Positions 5,121 to 8,288 of a stretch of DNA of 8,288 nucleotides are shown piece after piece. Under the pieces are notes generated by a model. That model was not told the DNA's origin. It saw only the letters and a program-made list of their open reading frames with translations, and did not search any database. Source of the DNA: Burkholderiaceae bacterium (GTDB lineage: Bacteria; Pseudomonadota; Gammaproteobacteria; Burkholderiales; Burkholderiaceae_D); contig JAIELO010000244.1 of assembly GCA_019752915.1 (NCBI GenBank), forward strand, positions 1 through 8,288, written 5' to 3'. Position 1 is the stretch's first letter; every line of letters starts with the position of its first letter. The position numbers and the translations under genes were made by a program.

Positions 5121-5444
5121 ATGACTCACGTTGTCACCGAATCTTGCATCAGCTGCCGCTATACGGACTGCGTCGATGTGTGCCCGGTAGATTGTTTCCG
5201 CCAGGGCCCGAATTTCCTCGCCATCGATCCGGATGAGTGCATCGATTGCGCAGTCTGCGTGGCCGAATGCCCGGTCAACGCGATTTTCGCCGAGGAAGAT
5301 GTGCCGGGCGACCAGCAATCGTTCATCAAGCTGAACGTCGAGCTGGCCCGTCACTGGCCGTCGATTACCAAAACCATCCCGGCGCTGGCCGAAGCAGATC
5401 AGTTCAAAGACGTTAAGCAGAAACTGCACCTGCTGGTACGCTAA
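5121..5444 (+). CDS. fdxA: 7Fe-8S ferredoxin FdxA
   Basis: 107 aa, the length of Azotobacter FdI-type ferredoxins. It is a soluble one-electron carrier holding a [3Fe-4S] and a [4Fe-4S] cluster. All nine expected Cys are present: C9, C12, C17, C21, C25, C40, C43, C46 and C50. By alignment with FdI, C9, C17 and C50 bind the 3Fe cluster, and C21, C40, C43 and C46 bind the 4Fe cluster. The C-terminal extension (FIKLNVELARHWPSITK...) is also typical. The ATG at 5121 is preferred because AGGA (5112-5115) is 5 nt upstream and THVVTESC is the normal N terminus; an in-frame ATG at 5079 would add an unlikely leader. The ferredoxin-NADP+ reductase gene follows after 90 bp in the same direction with no clear terminator between, so the two may be co-transcribed. 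Confidence 0.95.
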   Translation: MTHVVTESCISCRYTDCVDVCPVDCFRQGPNFLAIDPDECIDCAVCVAECPVNAIFAEEDVPGDQQSFIKLNVELARHWPSITKTIPALAEADQFKDVKQKLHLLVR

Positions 5445-5534
5445 AACTTTCGTCTGGACAGGCCACCCCGGACTGCGCTAGCGCTGCGCTGACCGGTGTT
5501 GCCCAACGACTATTGAAATAACAGGAAACCACGT

Positions 5535-6599
5535 ATGAATAGCACTGTCACTACCCCTGACGTCATCGAAGCCGATGCCGTCATCATCGGCGCCGGCCCG
5601 GTCGGCCTGTTCCAGGTCTTCGAACTGGGTCTGCTGGAAATCAAAGCCCACGTGATCGATTCGCTGGGCGCAGTGGGCGGTCAGTGCGTGGAACTGTATC
5701 CGGACAAGCCGATCTACGACATCCCGGCCGTGCCATCGTGCACCGGTCAGGAACTGACCGACAACCTGCTGAAACAGATCGAACCGTTCGATCCGACCTT
5801 CCACCTCGGTCAGGAAGTGACCAAGGTCGAGCGTCGCGGCGATGGCCGTTTCGACGTTGAAACCAGCGTCGGCACCCGTTTCATCACCAAAACCATCTTC
5901 ATCGCTGCCGGCGTGGGTTCCTTCCAGGCCCGCACCATCAAGGTCGACGGTATCGAAGTGTTCGAAGGCACCCAGGTGCACTACAAGGTCAAAGATCCGG
6001 CCCAGTTCGAAGGCAAGAATCTGGTGATCTGCGGTGGCGGTGACTCGGCACTGGACTGGGCGCTGAACTTCGTCGGCAAGGCCGAATCGGTGGTGTTGCT
6101 GCATCGCCGCGAAGAATTCCGCGCAGCACCAGCTTCCGTCGCCAAGATGAAAGCGCTGTGCGACGAATACGAAATGCAACTGATCATCGGTCAGGCCACC
6201 GGCTTCGAAACCAAGGATGGCAAACTGAGCGAACTGAAAGTGACCGGTCAGGACGGCGTGACCCGCCGCGTGCCGCTGGACATGCTGCTGGTGTTCTTCG
6301 GCCTGTCGCCGAAACTGGGCCCGATCGCTGAATGGGGTCTGGACATCGAGCGTCGCCAGCTGAAGGTGATGAACACCGAGAAGTTCGAAACCAACGTGCC
6401 GGGCATCTTCGCCGTGGGCGACATCAACACCTATCCGGGCAAGAAGAAGCTGATTCTGTCGGGCTTCCACGAAGCTGCGCTGGCCGCTTTCGGCGCCGCA
6501 CCGTACATCTTCCCGGACAAGAAAATCCACATGCAGTACACCACCACCTCGCCGAAACTGCACAAAGTGCTGGGCGTGGAAACGCCGGTCTTCGACTAA
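5535..6599 (+). CDS. Ferredoxin--NADP+ reductase, thioredoxin-reductase-like type
   Basis: 354 aa FAD- and NADPH-binding flavoprotein. The FAD Rossmann motif GAGPVG is at residues 19-24. The NADPH site [10 protein letters not shown] is at 167-176 with HRR (190-192) for the 2'-phosphate. The second FAD motif is FAVGDI at 292-297, followed by [10 protein letters not shown]. The CxxC redox pair of thioredoxin reductase is absent, and the C-terminal extension ([18 protein letters not shown]) is that of the YumC/TrxR-like ferredoxin-NADP+ reductases. It should move electrons between NADPH and ferredoxin in the cytoplasm. The adjacent ferredoxin gene, 90 bp upstream, is the obvious partner, though a direct pairing is inferred. 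AGGAAA (5523-5528) lies 6 nt before the ATG. A strong intrinsic terminator follows. Confidence 0.93.
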   Translation: MNSTVTTPDVIEADAVIIGAGPVGLFQVFELGLLEIKAHVIDSLGAVGGQCVELYPDKPIYDIPAVPSCTGQELTDNLLKQIEPFDPTFHLGQEVTKVERRGDGRFDVETSVGTRFITKTIFIAAGVGSFQARTIKVDGIEVFEGTQVHYKVKDPAQFEGKNLVICGGGDSALDWALNFVGKAESVVLLHRREEFRAAPASVAKMKALCDEYEMQLIIGQATGFETKDGKLSELKVTGQDGVTRRVPLDMLLVFFGLSPKLGPIAEWGLDIERRQLKVMNTEKFETNVPGIFAVGDINTYPGKKKLILSGFHEAALAAFGAAPYIFPDKKIHMQYTTTSPKLHKVLGVETPVFD

Positions 6600-6622
6600 G
6601 CGCGTTAGCGGGCGTCCTACAC

Positions 6623-6650
6623 AAAAGCAGCGGAAACGCTGCTTTTTTTT
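6623..6650 (+). terminator. Rho-independent terminator after the ferredoxin-NADP+ reductase gene
   Basis: The perfect stem AAAAGCAGCG (6623-6632) / CGCTGCTTTT (6637-6646) is closed by a GAAA tetraloop (6633-6636). It runs into eight T (6643-6650), 24 bp after the stop codon. The leading A-run makes it partly symmetrical, but all plus-strand context fits termination of the fdxA/reductase transcript. Confidence 0.93.
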
Positions 6651-6751
6651 CGTCCCTGTCTGTTTTATAGTTACACCACAATACTACTGTGGAAAACACG
6701 TAGACTTGCTCAGCAGCATCGACGAATGTAATCGGTCACGACAAACTGTCC

Positions 6752-6778
6752 TATAATTGGTTTATGATGTAGCCAATT
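6752..6778 (+). promoter_or_regulatory. Candidate phaZ -10 box overlapped by an inverted repeat
   Basis: TATAAT (6752-6757) is a perfect -10 hexamer but has no good -35 at 16-18 bp. Overlapping it, AATTGG (6755-6760) and CCAATT (6773-6778) form inverted arms 12 bp apart, spanning the predicted start of transcription near 6764. This arrangement suits a repressor site. The leader to the phaZ ATG would be about 50 nt. Further upstream CCACA (6676-6680) and TGTGG (6688-6692) form a smaller inverted repeat. Confidence 0.45.
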
Positions 6779-6814
6779 GGTGCACCGCACCATGCTTTCT
6801 ACCCGGGATGACCT

Positions 6815-8050
6815 ATGCTCTACCATCTTCACGAAATGCAACGCTCGTTCCTCACGCCGATTATGCAGTGGGCCGACGCGTCTTCCAAAATGTTCACCAA
6901 CCCTGTCTCGCCGCTGGCGCATACGCCTTTCTCCCAGCGTATCGCGGCAGGTTACGAGCTGATGTACCGGCTCGGCAAAGACTATGAAAAGCCGGCCTTC
7001 GAGATCCATCATGCCGAACTCAAGGATGGCCCGGTGCCGGTGGTGGAAGAAGTTACCGTTACCAAACCGTTCTGCCGCCTGATCCATTTCAAGAAGGATC
7101 TCAGTGACAAGCAGATCAAGGCGCTGAATCAGCCCACCGTGCTGCTGGTGGCACCGTTGTCCGGTCACCACTCGACCCTGCTGCGCGATACCGTGCGCGG
7201 TCTGCTGATCGATCACGACGTCTACATCACCGACTGGACCGACGCGCGCATGGTGCCGCAATCGGCCGGCGCTTTCCACCTCGACGATTACATCTACTAT
7301 GTGCAGGACTTCATCCGCCTGCTCGGCCCTGATCTGCACGTGATTTCCGTGTGCCAGCCGACCGTACCGGTGCTGGCGGCGATCTCCCTGATGGCCACCG
7401 CCAAGGATCCGAAACTGCCGAAGACCATGACCATGATGGGTGGCCCGATCGATCCGCGCCGTTCGCCGACCGCCGTCAACAACCTCGCCGTCGAGAAGAA
7501 ATTCTCGTGGTTCGAGAACACCGTGATCTATTCGGTACCGCCTAACTATCCCGGTCATGGCCGCAAGGTCTATCCGGGCTTCCTGCAGCATGCCGGCTTT
7601 ATCGCCATGAATCCGGGCCGTCACGCCCAGAGCCATCGCGAGTTCTACATGCATCTGGTAGAAGGCGACGAGGAAACGGCGGAAGGTCACCGCAAGTTTT
7701 ACGACGAATACAATGCCGTACTGGACATGCCGGCCGAGTACTACCTCGACACCATCAAGACCGTGTTCCAGGAACACGCGCTGCCGAAAGGCACGTGGAA
7801 AGTCGGCGGCCAGCTGGTGCGTCCGCAAGACATCACCACGGTGGCGCTGTTCACCGTAGAAGGCGAGCTCGACGATATTTCCGGCGCCGGCCAGACTCAG
7901 GCAGCACACGACCTGTGCAGCAATATTCCTGCCTCGATGCAGCAGGACTTCGTGGCACCGCAAGCCGGTCACTACGGCATCTTCTCCGGCCGTCGCTGGC
8001 GTGAAGTGGTGTGCCCGAAAATCACCGAGTTCATCAAGAAACACGGTTAA
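6815..8050 (+). CDS. phaZ: Intracellular polyhydroxyalkanoate depolymerase
   Basis: 411 aa, close to the roughly 419-aa Ralstonia PhaZ1-type enzymes. It hydrolyses stored poly(3-hydroxybutyrate) in cytoplasmic granules. The N terminus MLYHLHEMQRSFL and the segment AAGYELMYRLGKDYEKPAF are family hallmarks. The catalytic nucleophile is Cys, not Ser: C180 in SVCQPTVP. The acid is D353 or D354 (VEGELDDISGAGQT) and the base is H386 (QAGHYGIFSGRRW), as in alpha/beta-hydrolase PhaZ and the related PHA synthases. There is no signal peptide, which fits an intracellular enzyme. The start is set by homology; the ribosome binding site is weak (GGGA at 6806-6809, 5 nt from the ATG). It lies alone between two terminators. 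Confidence 0.95.
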   Translation: MLYHLHEMQRSFLTPIMQWADASSKMFTNPVSPLAHTPFSQRIAAGYELMYRLGKDYEKPAFEIHHAELKDGPVPVVEEVTVTKPFCRLIHFKKDLSDKQIKALNQPTVLLVAPLSGHHSTLLRDTVRGLLIDHDVYITDWTDARMVPQSAGAFHLDDYIYYVQDFIRLLGPDLHVISVCQPTVPVLAAISLMATAKDPKLPKTMTMMGGPIDPRRSPTAVNNLAVEKKFSWFENTVIYSVPPNYPGHGRKVYPGFLQHAGFIAMNPGRHAQSHREFYMHLVEGDEETAEGHRKFYDEYNAVLDMPAEYYLDTIKTVFQEHALPKGTWKVGGQLVRPQDITTVALFTVEGELDDISGAGQTQAAHDLCSNIPASMQQDFVAPQAGHYGIFSGRRWREVVCPKITEFIKKHG

Positions 8051-8075
8051 GCCTGAATCCCTAAATTCTGCACCC

Positions 8076-8152
8076 GCAGGCTAAATAAGCCTGCTACGGG
8101 GCCGGAACACCCTGTCGCCCACTGAGCGACGCGGTATTCCGGCCCCGTTTTT
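8076..8152 (+). terminator. Two-hairpin rho-independent terminator after phaZ
   Basis: GCAGGCT (8076-8082) pairs with AGCCTGC (8088-8094) around a 5-nt loop. Immediately after, ACGGGGCCGGAA (8096-8107) pairs perfectly with TTCCGGCCCCGT (8137-8148). The inner pairing continues past one mismatch, ACC/GGT (8109-8111 with 8133-8135) and GTCGC/GCGAC (8114-8118 with 8126-8130). Five T follow at 8148-8152. The stem is unusually long for an intrinsic terminator. Confidence 0.88.
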
Positions 8153-8211
8153 CTGCGCGCACCGGTTTTGTTGGATAATGACGCTTTCCCGTACTCGCCA
8201 GTTGTCACGCC

Positions 8212-8288
8212 GTGCCCACCACACCTACTCTCGCCGACCGCATCGAAGACCTGCTGCCACAAACCCAGTGCACCAAATGCGGTTATGA
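8212..8288 (+). CDS. RnfB/RsxB-like electron transport iron-sulfur protein, N-terminal fragment
   Basis: 25 codons and two bases are in the window, and the gene continues to the right. The peptide MPTTPTLADRIEDLLPQTQC continues TKCGY. LPQTQCTKCGY is the first half of the Fe-S motif (CxxCGYxGCxPYA) that opens the soluble RnfB/RsxB-like proteins of Betaproteobacteria, which carry 4Fe-4S clusters in electron transfer to or from ferredoxin/NADH. The start must be GTG (8212-8214), because the frame is closed by TGA at 8179-8181 and no ATG lies between. No Shine-Dalgarno sequence is obvious. GATAAT (8174-8179) is a possible -10. Betaproteobacterial forms often lack the N-terminal membrane anchor of true RnfB, as this one seems to. 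Confidence 0.8.
   Translation, partial: MPTTPTLADRIEDLLPQTQCTKCGY

Noticed and set aside
5478..6563. 361-codon open frame on the minus strand opposite the ferredoxin-NADP+ reductase gene
   Set aside because: The plus-strand frame has intact FAD and NADPH motifs. The antisense product has the typical His/Gln/Phe/Asp-rich composition of a complementary-strand artefact and no start signal.
6710..8044. 444-codon open frame on the minus strand opposite phaZ
   Set aside because: It mirrors phaZ almost completely and has no domain or ribosome binding site. PhaZ homology on the plus strand is unambiguous.
1..8288. CRISPR array, tRNA, rRNA, insertion sequence or prophage genes
   Set aside because: No regularly spaced direct repeats, no cloverleaf or rRNA signature, and no transposase, integrase or phage protein was seen on either strand. 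The only repeat of note is the 167-bp inverted-repeat element.

Overview
The window looks like chromosome from a betaproteobacterium of the order Burkholderiales, most likely Oxalobacteraceae (Massilia/Duganella/Janthinobacterium-like). This is inferred from the high G+C, the protein flavour of the HU, FKBP, 7Fe ferredoxin and PhaZ homologues, and a GGGGTCAGATC-type repeat. No search was run. It is dense housekeeping and accessory-metabolism sequence. I see no rRNA, tRNA, CRISPR array, phage gene or complete transposase.

Left third (1-2157, minus strand): a three-gene unit read right to left. It runs from a secreted YVTN-type beta-propeller protein, to a secreted Ala-rich CE4 (NodB-fold) polysaccharide deacetylase homologue, to the start of a gene that may encode a sterol-desaturase/fatty-acid-hydroxylase family protein (cut by the window edge). 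Both junctions are stop/start overlaps, so the three are probably translationally coupled. The deacetylase lacks the second Asp of the usual TFDDG metal site.

Middle (2158-4563): a divergent promoter region leads right to a small FKBP prolyl isomerase. This gene converges on a single-pass anti-sigma-factor-like membrane protein that has no sigma gene beside it. Divergent from that is an HU-family nucleoid protein with a very strong ribosome binding site and a structured terminator, followed by an acyl-CoA-binding protein. The convergent gap between the acyl-CoA-binding protein and the next minus-strand gene is almost wholly filled by a 167-bp nested inverted-repeat element (4394-4560). It resembles a REPIN or MITE and is the most unusual object in the window.

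Right half (4561-8288): a polyhydroxyalkanoic-acid (PHA) system family protein (minus strand) is divergent from a 7Fe-8S ferredoxin (fdxA). A thioredoxin-reductase-like ferredoxin-NADP+ reductase follows and ends at a textbook terminator. Next comes an intracellular PHA depolymerase (phaZ) with a catalytic-Cys lipase-box-like motif, then a two-hairpin terminator, then the first 25 codons of an RnfB/RsxB-like iron-sulfur protein.

Functionally the right half joins storage-polymer and acyl-CoA handling (acyl-CoA-binding protein, PHA-system protein, PhaZ) with low-potential electron transfer (ferredoxin, its NADP+ reductase, RnfB-like protein). The genes lie in separate transcription units, so a functional link is inferred from proximity only.
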